This document shows, in pieces, positions 44,416 through 53,961 of a stretch of DNA of 64,000 nucleotides. The notes beneath the pieces are model-generated. The model saw only the letters and a list, made by a program, of their open reading frames with translations, ran no database searches and had not been told where the DNA came from. The position numbers and the translations under genes were made by a program. Numbering within the stretch: the first letter of the stretch is position 1; every line of letters starts with the position of its first letter. Source of the DNA: an uncultured bacterium (GTDB lineage Bacteria > Bacillota > Clostridia > Lachnospirales > Lachnospiraceae); the NCBI GenBank assembly GCA_947381965.1, contig CANCXX010000008.1, positions 52,699 through 116,698 of the forward strand, read 5' to 3'.

Positions 44416-45375
44416 TCATTCTCTGCAATAATCCAATACCAGCCGGAGCGCAATTTCCTTTGCTTTCGCACTGGATACATCTTTATTGTCAGTTCTTCCA
44501 AGGTATACGCAAAAATAAACATTTCCCTTTTTAGTTTCCACAAACCCGGTAAACCAGGCATCCGCCGTAATGCCATCCGTCTTTCCCATTCCGGTTTTTC
44601 CATAAATGGAAAGGGGGTTCTCATTCTGTTCTTGCACTAACATAACCTGCTTTAGCCAGCTTAGTGTTTCCTCCTTGTAAACAGAATGCTCCCCAAAAAT
44701 GCGTTCCATCACTTCCGTCTGTTCTTTGGGGGAAATGGCAAGGGATGATTCAAGCCAGAAGCCAGTTAACGCCCGGTTATTATTATTTGCGTTGTCTCTG
44801 CCCTCCCAGTCAGAAATATCACAGTTGCCATAAGACAGTCTGTTTAATTCTTCCTGTATTATCTCCTGCCCTGTTTCATCTATAATCTCCCGGAAATACC
44901 AGACACAGGAAGTTCTGAAAGCCTCCTGAAAATCAATATCATGATTCCAGTTTTCATTCCAGAATATCTCACCGCTCCAGGTACGGGTTGATTGTTCCGG
45001 CCGGATGATTCCATTTTCCAGAGCAATCAGGGATGAAATAATCTTAAATGTAGAGCAGGGAGACCTTCGCAAATTGGCAAGTTCACTGTTAAATACCATA
45101 TACCTCATATCAGAAGCATCATATAAGACAGCGGCCCCATTTAACCCTTCAAAATACTCTGACCAGTCTACATCTGTTATATCTGGTTCTGAAACTATAT
45201 TTGTTTCCGCCTTTTGTGTCAGTTTGCCAGTTTCAGGCTCCTGCTCCCTTCTTTCCATTTTTTCCACGACTACCTGCTTCTTTTCTCTGACATTACTGTC
45301 AGAACAGGCGCTTAAAATAAGTACACATACGGCCATACAACCCACTGCCTTTATGCCATAAGCCAGCCTTTTCAT
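44416..45375 (-). CDS. Class D beta-lactamase, lipoprotein form
   Basis: 319 aa from the ATG at 45375 (MKRLAYG, RBS AGGAGGGG). Signal peptide with lipobox LSAC. Class D motifs in order: STFK (catalytic Ser and carbamylatable Lys), SCV (SxV), YGN, and KTG (YGKTGMGKT). The spacing matches OXA-like enzymes, including those of Clostridia. It should hydrolyse penicillins from a membrane-tethered position. No blaI/blaR-type regulator is adjacent, although TACA/TGTA elements lie near its promoter. Confidence 0.9.
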   Translation of the reverse strand: MKRLAYGIKAVGCMAVCVLILSACSDSNVREKKQVVVEKMERREQEPETGKLTQKAETNIVSEPDITDVDWSEYFEGLNGAAVLYDASDMRYMVFNSELANLRRSPCSTFKIISSLIALENGIIRPEQSTRTWSGEIFWNENWNHDIDFQEAFRTSCVWYFREIIDETGQEIIQEELNRLSYGNCDISDWEGRDNANNNNRALTGFWLESSLAISPKEQTEVMERIFGEHSVYKEETLSWLKQVMLVQEQNENPLSIYGKTGMGKTDGITADAWFTGFVETKKGNVYFCVYLGRTDNKDVSSAKAKEIALRLVLDYCRE

Positions 45376-45468
45376 CAATCCCCTCCTGTTTATATAAATT
45401 ATTTCTATCGTCCATAATATTTTATGGCCCAATTATGCCGTTATTTTTACATTTGCTTTTCCCTGTAA

Positions 45469-45497
45469 ATATTACATTGGTAAGAATTAAAAGTCAA
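45469..45497 (-). promoter_or_regulatory. Promoter of the beta-lactamase gene
   Basis: Minus strand -35 TTGACT (45492-45497), 17-base spacer, -10 TAATAT (45469-45474). Overlapping TTAC/GTAA elements could serve an operator. Confidence 0.6.
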
Positions 45498-45543
45498 GCA
45501 TGATTTTTAATTTCTCTTTTTTTGGCTTTGAGTATCCCTGGGC

Positions 45544-45574
45544 ATAAAAACGGTCATGCCTAAAGAGCATGACC
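45544..45574 (-). terminator. Intrinsic terminator of the Rieske oxidoreductase gene
   Basis: Eight-bp stem GGTCATGC / GCATGACC with a 7-base loop, starting 2 bases after the stop codon and followed by GTTTTTAT on the minus strand. Confidence 0.8.
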
Positions 45575-45576
45575 AG

Positions 45577-46941
45577 TCAGTTCTCCGGGTCGGAACGTTT
45601 CCTTTGGCAGTCTGTCTGTGCCGGACCGTCAATCAGCTGCCCCTCTTTGTCAAAGCGGGAACCATGGCAGGGACAGTCAAAGCTTTGTTCATCAGGATTC
45701 CATTCCAGCCGGCATCCCATATGGGGACAGTTGGGAACGATGCCGCTCTCTCCCGCCGGCCAAAAATGCTTTGCAAGGCCTTTTACTGTATGGGCCCCGT
45801 GGCAGATCAATTCCTTTGCCGCCCTTGCCGTAAACCTCCGCCAGGGAGAAAAAATATCTGCTTCCGGACAGTCCTGTCCTGTAATTAAAGCTGTAAGAAT
45901 GTGTGCGCTTACCATGGCAGAGGTCATTCCCCATTTTCCAAAACCTGTGGCAATGTACCAGTTTGGTCTTTTTTCTGAAAAACGGCCGATATAAGGAATG
46001 CCGTCCAGCGTCATACAGTCCTGGGCAGACCAGCAGGCGGATTCCTGGCAGTTCGGATAAAATACTCCCGCCATTTCCCGAAGCGCTTTGTACTGCCCGC
46101 CCTTTTTGTTCTGCCCGGTCCGGTGTGCTCCCCCGCCAAACAACAGCAATTCCCCTTGTGGACGGAAAGAAAATCCTCCTTCGTCAATCCCCAGGTACAT
46201 ACCATCCAGTCTGCCTGCTCCTTTAAGCGCCACTACATAACTCCGCTCCTGATACATCTTTGCAAAATAATATCCCGGCACGTTAATAAAAGGAAAGTGT
46301 GCAGCAAAAACAATATATTCCGCCCTGACACATCCCTTATCCGTTTCCACCAGCTGTTCTTTCACCTGCAGTACCTTTGTCTGCTCATAAACCGTAACTT
46401 CCTCCGCCATGGCGCTTAAAAATTTCAGCGGATGAAACCTTGCCTGGTGTTCAAATTTGGTTATCCCTGCCACAGGAAACGGCAAGGTGCTATCCTTCCC
46501 AAAAGAAGCCCTTATGCCAAGTGATTCTGCTGCCCAAGCTTCCTGCCGCAGCATATCTTCTTCCACCTCAGAATATAAACAGGCAGTATCTTTCGTAAAT
46601 TCACAGGAAATTCCTTTTTCCTGTATCAGCTTTTCATATGCTCCAATGGCATTTTCATTTGCTATCGCATAATGTCCTGCCATTTCCCTGCCAAAGGTCT
46701 GTATCAGCCGGTGATAAATCAGTCCGTGCTGGGATGTGATTTTTGCCGTTGTATTTTTAGTCTGTCCGCTTCCAATCCTGTCTGCTTCCAGAACCAAGGA
46801 CGGAATACCAGCTTTTTTCAAATAATAGGACGTCAAAATCCCTGTAAGACCCGCTCCGATTACAACGGCCCCAGTCTCCAAATCCCCCGAAAGAGGTGCC
46901 CGTCTTTCGATTTCCGTCCCCGCCGTCCAAATTGATTCCAT
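45577..46941 (-). CDS. FAD-dependent oxidoreductase with C-terminal Rieske domain
   Basis: 454 aa. N-terminal DAO-type FAD domain with AVVIGAGLTGILTSYYLKKAG and VLEADRIGSGQTKN. C-terminal Rieske [2Fe-2S] domain with CPHMGCRLEWNP and CPCHGSRFDKEG, supplying both Cys-His pairs. Electrons can pass between flavin and cluster. Family members are common in clostridia and their substrates are mostly unknown. GGGAGAGAAG RBS. Confidence 0.92.
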   Translation of the reverse strand: MESIWTAGTEIERRAPLSGDLETGAVVIGAGLTGILTSYYLKKAGIPSLVLEADRIGSGQTKNTTAKITSQHGLIYHRLIQTFGREMAGHYAIANENAIGAYEKLIQEKGISCEFTKDTACLYSEVEEDMLRQEAWAAESLGIRASFGKDSTLPFPVAGITKFEHQARFHPLKFLSAMAEEVTVYEQTKVLQVKEQLVETDKGCVRAEYIVFAAHFPFINVPGYYFAKMYQERSYVVALKGAGRLDGMYLGIDEGGFSFRPQGELLLFGGGAHRTGQNKKGGQYKALREMAGVFYPNCQESACWSAQDCMTLDGIPYIGRFSEKRPNWYIATGFGKWGMTSAMVSAHILTALITGQDCPEADIFSPWRRFTARAAKELICHGAHTVKGLAKHFWPAGESGIVPNCPHMGCRLEWNPDEQSFDCPCHGSRFDKEGQLIDGPAQTDCQRKRSDPEN

Positions 46942-47050
46942 CTTCTCTCCCTATCTGTCTAAAACCCGGTCCATAACCATATGTGATAGACAATGTTTTG
47001 TGATTTTGGGAAATAGTATATGTGATTTATTGGTAATTATACTGCCACGC

Positions 47051-47103
47051 AAAACCGAACGCCCCGTAAAAACCGCTTTCAGGCTGGTTCTTACAGGGCG
47101 TTC
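47051..47103 (-). terminator. Terminator of the YbjQ-type gene
   Basis: Long stem GAACGCCC-TGTAAGAACC / GGTTTTTACG-GGGCGTTC on the minus strand, followed by GGTTTTG. Confidence 0.55.
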
Positions 47104-47131
47104 CAATCGCTTTTAGTTAATTATCCAATTT

Positions 47132-47443
47132 TTAAACAAACTTTACGGCTGTACCGTAGGCCATAACTTCCGCCGCTCCCTGCATAACTGCCGCGGAAGC
47201 ATAACGGATATTCACAACAGCATCAGCGCCTAAAGCCTCCGCCTCCGCAACCATTCTCTTTGTAGCCAATGCTCTTGCGTCATTCATCATTTCTGTGTAG
47301 GCGCCAAGCTCGCCGCCTACGATTGTTTTAAAGCTCTGGGTAATATCCCGTCCAATATTCTTGGATTGTATGGTACTTCCCTTTACAAGTCCAAGCATCT
47401 CCAAATTTTTTCCTGAAATGTAATCAGTATTTACTAAGATCAT
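47132..47443 (-). CDS. YbjQ/UPF0145 heavy-metal-binding-like protein
   Basis: 103 aa from the ATG at 47443 (MILVNTDYISGKNLE). The family pattern LGLVKGSTIQSKNIGRDI, AEALGADAVVNIRYASAAV and GTAVKFV is complete. These small homo-oligomeric proteins are of uncertain function. Overlaps the upstream membrane-protein gene. Confidence 0.88.
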   Translation of the reverse strand: MILVNTDYISGKNLEMLGLVKGSTIQSKNIGRDITQSFKTIVGGELGAYTEMMNDARALATKRMVAEAEALGADAVVNIRYASAAVMQGAAEVMAYGTAVKFV

Positions 47444-47651
47444 CTTCCTCACCACTCCTTATCTCTTTGATTCGTTCCACCAGAACATAAATGCTCACTC
47501 CTGCAAGCAAAAGCGGCACCAGTCCAAACAGAAGCTTAAATACCAGCGGAACAGGGATTAACATGCAAACGACAGCAAATCCCACATAATAACTGATTAA
47601 AACTGCGGCTATCACCACAGGTGCTATCATTTTTTTAGTATGAGTGTCCAT
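47424..47651 (-). CDS. Small membrane protein next to the YbjQ-type gene
   Basis: 75 aa from the ATG at 47651 (RBS GGAGGGGGAGCG). Two hydrophobic segments (about 9-30 and 35-55) and a charged tail EEDDLSKY. Its stop overlaps the start of the YbjQ gene, so they form an operon. Confidence 0.7.
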   Translation of the reverse strand: MDTHTKKMIAPVVIAAVLISYYVGFAVVCMLIPVPLVFKLLFGLVPLLLAGVSIYVLVERIKEIRSGEEDDLSKY

Positions 47652-47813
47652 CACGCTCCCCCTCCTTACTGTGCGCAAAGCAACTGTATTAACTATTTAA
47701 TACAATATTACTATATACGATATCCATTTTTTTGTCAATAGATTGTTATTGGAAACTCACAAAAAACAACCTATAAAATTGTTGAAAATAGCGTTTTAAA
47801 AAAAATCTAAGAA

Positions 47814-47841
47814 TTGACAAAACCAATCCATATGCTATACT
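47814..47841 (+). promoter_or_regulatory. Promoter of the GGDEF regulator operon
   Basis: TTGACA (47814-47819), 16-base spacer, TATACT (47836-47841). About 190 bases of leader follow before the ATG; I see no clear riboswitch in it. Confidence 0.65.
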
Positions 47842-48031
47842 TTTATTTAGACCGGCATAAAATGAAATAGTCTGAAAACCTCTTATATTCAGGACAACCG
47901 GACAAACTGGTATATTAAAAATAATGTACCTTTTTTTGTGTTTACGGAGCAGGTTGTATTTAACTGCCAGCGCATATTTTTTTAATCATTTCCGTCATTA
48001 TACAGGAATACAAAGTCAAGGAGTATCTTAC

Positions 48032-48952
48032 ATGGAAAAAATATTAATTATTGATGACAGCCTTATGCAGGCCAGATACCTGAAAAATATTCTTGCTGGA
48101 AATTATAAAGTCAGCCTTGCCCATACGGCAAGCGACGGGCTTGCATATGCCAAAACCGGAAAATTTTCCCTGATTCTTCTGGATGTTATTTTACCGGATA
48201 TGGATGGGTTTATGCTGCTGAAAAAACTGCAGGAAGAGCTGGTCACAGAACACATTCCGGTAATATTAATTACCGGCCTTTCTGACACACGCAGCGAGGA
48301 ACAGGGGCTTATCCTGGGGGCAGTGGATTATATTGTCAAACCTTTTAATCCTCTGATTGTCAGGGCACGGGTAAATACCCATATCAAACTGCACCAGTAT
48401 CGGGTGCAATTCGCACAACAGGCCATGGAAGACGAATTGACCAGAATTGCAAACCGGAGACATTACGAGCAGTACAGTATTTCTAAGTGGCAGGAAGCCG
48501 CCCGTTTAAAGACTTCTTACTCTATTTGTATTTTTGATATTGACAAATTTAAAGTATACAATGACACCTATGGACATCCTGCCGGAGATCAGGTGATTGC
48601 ATCTGTCGCCCAAACCGCAAACTCCTTTCTGCAGCGGAGCACGGACTTTTTAGCGCGTTATGGGGGCGAGGAATTTATTGCTATTATTTTAGGGCAGGAA
48701 TCAGAAGAAGTATTTTCCCACTTTAAAAAAATCCGTCAGGCAATTGAGGACTTACATATAGAACACAGCGGGTCCGTTTCTCCATGGGTTACAGTCAGTA
48801 TGGGCGGGGTCACTGCATTTCCCAAATCAGACGATACATATGACGCCTATTTAAAGATTGCAGACAATATGCTCTATGATGCCAAAAGCCTGGGACGGAA
48901 TCAGGTAGTCTGGTCAAATGAAGATATGATACAATGGAAGGAACGCGGATAA
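48032..48952 (+). CDS. Response regulator with diguanylate cyclase (GGDEF) domain
   Basis: 306 aa from the ATG at 48032 (AAGGAGTATC RBS). Receiver domain: IIDDS, phospho-acceptor Asp in ILLDVILPDMDG, and VDYIVKPFNPL. GGDEF domain: intact active site RYGGEEFIAII, so it should make cyclic di-GMP. First gene of a plus-strand operon with a binding protein and a chemoreceptor; no kinase is adjacent. Confidence 0.93.
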   Translation: MEKILIIDDSLMQARYLKNILAGNYKVSLAHTASDGLAYAKTGKFSLILLDVILPDMDGFMLLKKLQEELVTEHIPVILITGLSDTRSEEQGLILGAVDYIVKPFNPLIVRARVNTHIKLHQYRVQFAQQAMEDELTRIANRRHYEQYSISKWQEAARLKTSYSICIFDIDKFKVYNDTYGHPAGDQVIASVAQTANSFLQRSTDFLARYGGEEFIAIILGQESEEVFSHFKKIRQAIEDLHIEHSGSVSPWVTVSMGGVTAFPKSDDTYDAYLKIADNMLYDAKSLGRNQVVWSNEDMIQWKERG

Positions 48953-49086
48953 AACCGCCGAAACCTGTGTATCTTCCCTATATAAAGTATAAAGCTGCTG
49001 TACCTGTGTTTTTATCATCAGGAAGGCAGCTTTTATTTCTGCAAAATGTTATCTTATTAAAAATTTTATCATTTATGGAGAAAGCT

Positions 49087-50328
49087 ATGAACAAAAAAAA
49101 CATCACATGGATTCCAGCCCTTTTGACGGCGCTGCTTTTGTCCGGCTGTCAGGAAGAAAGTCCGGCTTCCTTAAAAGAAGAACCTGCCGCCAATTCCGGT
49201 ACTGTCAATTTAACTGTCTGGGGCGCTAAAGAAGATGAAGAACTGCTTGGCCGGATTATTGAAGATTTCCAAACCCATTACCAGGGACAGGCAGAATTTC
49301 TTATTACATATATGCCGCAAAGCGAAAGCAGCTGTACGAATGCTCTGATGGCGGATTTAGAAAATAGTGCGGATGTATTTGCCTTTGCGGACGACCAGCT
49401 AAATACACTGGTCGCCTCCGGCGCACTGGAACCAGTGGAAAACCCGGAAGATATCCGCAGCACTAATCTGCCTGAAGCTGTCCAGGCGGCATCTGTAAAT
49501 GACACCTTATATGCGCTTCCGCTGACAGCGGATAATGGGTATTTTCTCTATTATAATAAACAATACTTTTCCGGTGAGGATATCACCTCTTTAAATCAAA
49601 TGCTGGATATTGCCGCAGAAAATGACAAAAAAGTTGCGATGGAATGGTCATCCGGCTGGTATGTGTACTCCTTTTTCGGCAACACAGGGCTTACTGTTGG
49701 GCTTAAGGATGATGGTATTACCAATTACTGCACCTGGAACAGCGCCGAAGGAACTATCCGTGGAATAGATGTTGCACAGTCCATGACTGAAATTGCCGCC
49801 CATCCAGGCTTTATCAGTACAGATGATGCCGGATTTTTGGAAGGTGTTAAAAATGGTACGGTTATTGCAGGCGTAAACGGCGTTTGGAATGCAGTTGCCG
49901 TGGAAGACGCCTGGGGAAATGATTTTGGAGCAGCCCGGCTGCCCTCTTATACCTGTGCCGGCCAGCAGGTTCAAATGGCCTCTTTCTCCGGCTACAAATT
50001 GATTGGAGTAAACGCTTATTCCCAACACCGGGAATGGGCTGTCAAACTGGCCCAATGGATTACAAAGAAAGAAAACCAAAAACTCCGTTTTCTGATGCGC
50101 GGTCAGGGACCTTCCAACATACACGCCGCTGCCTCTGAGGAAGTACAAAATTCCCCTGCCATCGCCGCTTTGCTGGAACAGTCAGAATTTTCCTGTCTGC
50201 AGCGGATTGGAGGCAATTTCTGGGATCCGGTCACTGCATTTACTGCAGAAATCCTTGCCGGAAACCCTTCAGGAAAACCCCTTCAGGACCAGCTTGACAC
50301 AATGGTTGAAGGGATTACCGCCCCGTAA
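49087..50328 (+). CDS. Extracellular solute-binding lipoprotein (family 1)
   Basis: 413 aa from the ATG at 49087. Lipobox LLLSGC. Sugar-binding-protein fold: VNLTVWGAKEDEELLGRIIEDF, DVFAFADDQLNTLVASGALEPV, LPLTADNGYFLYYNKQYF and SAEGTIRGIDVAQSM. No ABC permease or ATPase lies next to it, and it is followed by a chemoreceptor, so it may be a sensing receptor that does not transport. Confidence 0.88.
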   Translation: MNKKNITWIPALLTALLLSGCQEESPASLKEEPAANSGTVNLTVWGAKEDEELLGRIIEDFQTHYQGQAEFLITYMPQSESSCTNALMADLENSADVFAFADDQLNTLVASGALEPVENPEDIRSTNLPEAVQAASVNDTLYALPLTADNGYFLYYNKQYFSGEDITSLNQMLDIAAENDKKVAMEWSSGWYVYSFFGNTGLTVGLKDDGITNYCTWNSAEGTIRGIDVAQSMTEIAAHPGFISTDDAGFLEGVKNGTVIAGVNGVWNAVAVEDAWGNDFGAARLPSYTCAGQQVQMASFSGYKLIGVNAYSQHREWAVKLAQWITKKENQKLRFLMRGQGPSNIHAAASEEVQNSPAIAALLEQSEFSCLQRIGGNFWDPVTAFTAEILAGNPSGKPLQDQLDTMVEGITAP

Positions 50329-50354
50329 TTTGAGATATAAAAGGAGTACCAGTT

Positions 50355-51941
50355 ATGATGAAAAAAATCAGCTTAAAGCATCGCCTGATTATCCCAATTG
50401 CCCTTTTGGGCATTGTAGCGCTTTTATCAAACATTCTTTCCATTATCAATATCCGGAACGTAAACGCAAGCGCGGCCAATATTTCCGATAACTATATGGA
50501 TGGCAAAAGCCGTCTGGCCCAAATCTGCCAGTCCTCCATGAACATACATAAAATGGCGCTAAGCCATATTGTAGCCACCGACTATAATACCATGATTACT
50601 CTTGTACAGCAGATTAAAGAGGAAGAAGCTCTTTTGGATCAGATGCTGGCAGCTTTTGAATCCTACGTAATCCCCAAAGATCAGGAACAATATGATTTGC
50701 TCCTGGAAAATTACGCCTCCTTTAAGCATGCGCTGGTCCATTTAGTTTGTGCCAGCGCAAGCCGCAAAACCCAGGACGCATATGCTCTTGCCAATGGTGA
50801 TGTGGCTGCTTTCGCCTCCGCTATGGAGGCAGATATTGATGCGCTGGACGCCTCCATCAGTGAACAGACCCAGGAAGCAAGAATGCGTCTTTCCCATGTA
50901 TATTTTCTGTCCCTGACAATAGGCATTGCTGCCGCCATTGCCTGTATTTTACTGGTGTTTGCCGACTTAAAGCTTATCACTACCCATGTGGTAGTTCCTG
51001 TTAAAAGTATACTAAACACCATCAAAGACAGTTCCGGGCACATCCACCATCTGACCGGTGAGGTATTAAAAAGGACCCATTCTTCCGGGAAAAACGCATC
51101 CAGTCTCTCATCTCTTGCCGGACAGCTGTCGTCAACCTTTCAGGATGTGGCAGGAAATGTATCTGTCATCAACGACAATACGGAAAATGTCAGACAGGAT
51201 GTTCATAATATTACAGAAAAAAGCAGCGCCATCACTGCTTATACGGTCCAAATGAATGCCCGCGCAAACACATTGCAGCAATCCGCCAAGAGCAGCGCAC
51301 AGGCCGTCAGTACAAAGGCGGAAGAAATTCTGCTCTCTCTCAATGATGCCATTGAAAAGAGCAAAAGCGTGGACCAGATTAAGACCCTGACCAGCGGAAT
51401 TCTTTCTATCTCCCAGCAGACCCGTCTAATCGCCCTGAATGCTTCTCTGGAAGCTTCCAATGCAGGCGCCGCAGGCAAAGGATTTGCAGTAGTCGCCAGA
51501 GAAATACGGGATCTGGCTGATTCCAGTCAGGAAACCGCCAGCAAAATTCAGGATATCAACAGTCAGGTCACTGCCGCTGTGTACAATCTTTCCGAAAATG
51601 CCCAGCATATGATTGAATATATGAACCAGTCTGTTCTTACGGAATTTCAGTCTTTTGTCAAATCTGGCAGCCAGTATATGGAGGATGCCGTCTACATCCG
51701 CCAGACCATGGATGAGTTTCATGAACAGACCAGTCACTTAAGGAATGCCATATCCGAAATCGCAGACTCCATCGGCACCATTACCAAAGCCATTGATGAA
51801 GGCGCAAATGGCATTGTAAGTGTGGCAGGCAATACCAGAAGCCTTGCCGACGATATGGAAGATATCACCCGGCGTATGGGGATCAATCAGAAAGTTGTGG
51901 AAGAACTGGAAAAAGAAACCGTTGTGTTTGATAATTTATAA
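50355..51941 (+). CDS. Methyl-accepting chemotaxis protein
   Basis: 528 aa. Membrane segments (about 11-35 and 182-206) flank a helical, four-helix-bundle-like extracellular domain. No clear HAMP. Signalling tip RLIALNASLEASNAGAAGKGFAVVAREIRDLA. RBS AAAAGGAGTACC, 26 bases after the binding-protein gene. Probably senses the ligand of that protein. Confidence 0.9.
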   Translation: MMKKISLKHRLIIPIALLGIVALLSNILSIINIRNVNASAANISDNYMDGKSRLAQICQSSMNIHKMALSHIVATDYNTMITLVQQIKEEEALLDQMLAAFESYVIPKDQEQYDLLLENYASFKHALVHLVCASASRKTQDAYALANGDVAAFASAMEADIDALDASISEQTQEARMRLSHVYFLSLTIGIAAAIACILLVFADLKLITTHVVVPVKSILNTIKDSSGHIHHLTGEVLKRTHSSGKNASSLSSLAGQLSSTFQDVAGNVSVINDNTENVRQDVHNITEKSSAITAYTVQMNARANTLQQSAKSSAQAVSTKAEEILLSLNDAIEKSKSVDQIKTLTSGILSISQQTRLIALNASLEASNAGAAGKGFAVVAREIRDLADSSQETASKIQDINSQVTAAVYNLSENAQHMIEYMNQSVLTEFQSFVKSGSQYMEDAVYIRQTMDEFHEQTSHLRNAISEIADSIGTITKAIDEGANGIVSVAGNTRSLADDMEDITRRMGINQKVVEELEKETVVFDNL

Positions 51942-51963
51942 TCAGAAAATGGAGGAGGAACCT

Positions 51964-52383
51964 ATGATTGATTTACAAAACCGTGATTTTTGCCCTGATC
52001 TGGATGAAATTGGAATTTATATAAAAAACCCTGTTTTCCAAAAGTTTTGTACAGAAATAAAGACAAAATATAGCTGCAAAGAGAAAATTGAATTCAGTTC
52101 CTGCACTATGGAAAGGGGCTGGAATGTTAAGTTTAAAAAATCAGGGAGAACCCTGTGCACCATATATCCCAGAGAGCTTTTCTTTACTGTTATGGTGGTA
52201 ATCGGACAAAAGGAAAAAGAAACCGTTACATCCATTCTTCCGGACTGTTCAGAAAGATTACAGGAGATCTATCACCAGACCAAAGAAGGGAATGGCCAGA
52301 GATGGCTTATGATTGATTTGGAGGATCAGGATTCTTTGTATGATGATGTGCTAAAGCTTGTTGAAATCCGGAGGTCTAAATGA
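51964..52383 (+). CDS. DUF3788-family protein
   Basis: 139 aa from the ATG at 51964 (GGAGGAGGAACC RBS). Pattern WNVKFKKSGRTLCTIYPRE and FFTVMVVIGQKEKE matches the DUF3788 family, small soluble proteins of unknown role. Last gene of the plus-strand operon. Confidence 0.8.
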   Translation: MIDLQNRDFCPDLDEIGIYIKNPVFQKFCTEIKTKYSCKEKIEFSSCTMERGWNVKFKKSGRTLCTIYPRELFFTVMVVIGQKEKETVTSILPDCSERLQEIYHQTKEGNGQRWLMIDLEDQDSLYDDVLKLVEIRRSK

Positions 52384-52403
52384 CCTTCGGGGAGTATTTC
52401 TCA

Positions 52404-53722
52404 GGGGTTAGATGGTATAGTGTAAAATAGTTTGTGTCTTTGGAAAGAAATAACTCTTTTTTGGTAAGAATCAAGATATGACAATTCTTATCAAAAAGGA
52501 GGATTTTTTATGCCAGCAACAAAACAGCAGATTCGACAAATCATTGCGGATAACAACTTAAACAGCGTGGCTGATTTTTACAGTCTGCTTAGGGAAAGCT
52601 TCAAAGATATTCTTCAGGAACTCATGGAAGCAGAACTGGATGCCTCTTCGGTTATGAAAAAAATTAGAAGGGCGAAATACAGACATCCAATAAAAGAAAC
52701 GGACATTCACAGAAGACATTAAAAAGCCAGTACTGGGAATTTCAGCTCGATGTCACAAGAGACCGGGAGGGTGAGTTTGAGCCAAAACTCATCCCCAAAT
52801 ACCAGCGGGATATCTCCGGGATAGAAGAAAAAGCGCTCTCCCTCTATGCAAGGGGAATGAGTACAAGGGATATCCATGACCAGATACAGGAGTTTTACGG
52901 AATGGAACTGCCCGCAGAAATGGTCAGCAAGATCACCGACAGGATACTGCCGGAAATAAAAGAATGGCAGCCACGCCCCCTCAATCCGGTCTATCCATTT
53001 ATATTTATGGATTGCATTCATTATAAAGTCAGGGAAGATGGGCGTATCTTAAGCAGAGCAGCTTATATCGTCCTGGGTATTATCGCAGAAAGTTACAAGG
53101 ATATCCTGAGCATCACCGTAGGCGCTAATGAGACCGGCAAGTTCTGGCTGGGGATGTTAAATGGCCTGAAAAACCGTGGCGTAGAGGATGTGCTGTTCTT
53201 TTGTGTGGACGGGCTGGCGGGATTTAAGGAAGCGATAAATGCGGTCTATCCGGATGCCCGGAGCCAGAGGTGTGTTATCCATATGCTGCGAAATTTCTTC
53301 AAATATGTCAATTACAGTGACCTGAAGAAATTTTCGTCTGACTTCAAGGCAGTGTATAATGCCCCGAATAAAACATCCGCCCTCTCAGAACTGGAAAAGC
53401 TCAAAGAAAAATGGGGAAGGAAGTATCCCTATGCGATAAGTAACTGGGAAAACAACTGGGAAGATGTCAGTTCCTTCTTCCAGTTCTCTGATGATATCCG
53501 GCGTATCATGTATACTACAAATATCATAGAAGAACTCAACCGCTAGTATCGGAAAGTAACTAAGACAAAAAGCGTATTTCCAAGCGACAGTTCCTTAGAA
53601 AAATGTTGTATCTTGCCAGTGGGAATGTGATGAAAAAATGGACACAGCGTTACCGGAACTGGAATCAGGCGCTCAACCAGCTAATCGTCCTGTACGGAGA
53701 GCGGTTCAAACAGTATCTGTAA
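52404..53722 (+). pseudogene. Decayed IS256-family element and transposase
   Basis: Transposase remains run from ATG 52510 (RBS AAAAAGGAGG) to TAA 53720-53722. The N-terminus MPATKQQIRQIIADNN and the core VREDGRILSRAAYIVLG, GFKEAINAVYPDARSQRCVIHMLRN and MYTTNIIEELN are IS256/Mutator type, with the DDE region recognisable. It is broken by a frameshift near 52643 and a second near 53600, and by TAG codons replacing CAG Gln codons (in the NQKGEI-like stretch and in NRQYRKV at 53544). A candidate left end lies near 52404; I do not see the matching right end. Non-functional. Confidence 0.85.
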
Positions 53723-53731
53723 AAGGAAAAA

Positions 53732-53860
53732 GCCGGAACGTCATGGCGTGGTTCTTTCTGATGTTTGGGTAAATTCGTTATTCTCGTTTGGCTTATAACA
53801 AATCCAAAGAATATGTGGATACCCAAAGTTCAGAAAGAACCCATGGCGTTCCAGCCCCTC
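53732..53860. terminator. Terminator hairpin split by MITE copy B
   Basis: With the element removed the flanks read GCCGGAACG-TCATGG-CGTTCCAGC, a 9-bp stem (one G-U) followed on the minus strand by TTTTTCCTTTT. The 8-bp duplication CATGGCGT spans the loop. Confidence 0.6.
53750..53841. mobile_element. 92-bp MITE, copy B
   Basis: Inverse-orientation copy of the element at 15764-15855, with the same 12-bp ends and the same internal stems. Flanked by the perfect 8-bp duplication CATGGCGT at 53742-53749 and 53842-53849. Confidence 0.9.
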
Positions 53861-53871
53861 TTTATTCTATC

Positions 53872-53961
53872 GGCATTAGCAGTATTGCCAAAATTCCCCA
53901 TCCTTATTCTGGAGGTCGGGTGTGGGCAGAGCCCACGAAAAGTTCTTTTGCTGCTAATGCC
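53872..53961. repeat. 90-bp inverted-repeat structure
   Basis: GGCATTAGCAG / CTGCTAATGCC ends (11 bp, perfect) enclose 68 bases holding a second stem GTGGGC-AGA-GCCCAC. No target duplication visible. It could be an IS end, another mobile remnant or a structured RNA. Confidence 0.5.

Noticed and set aside
45421-45500. BlaI/MecI operator before the beta-lactamase gene
   Set aside because: TACA and TGTA elements occur, but no clean paired site and no regulator gene are present.
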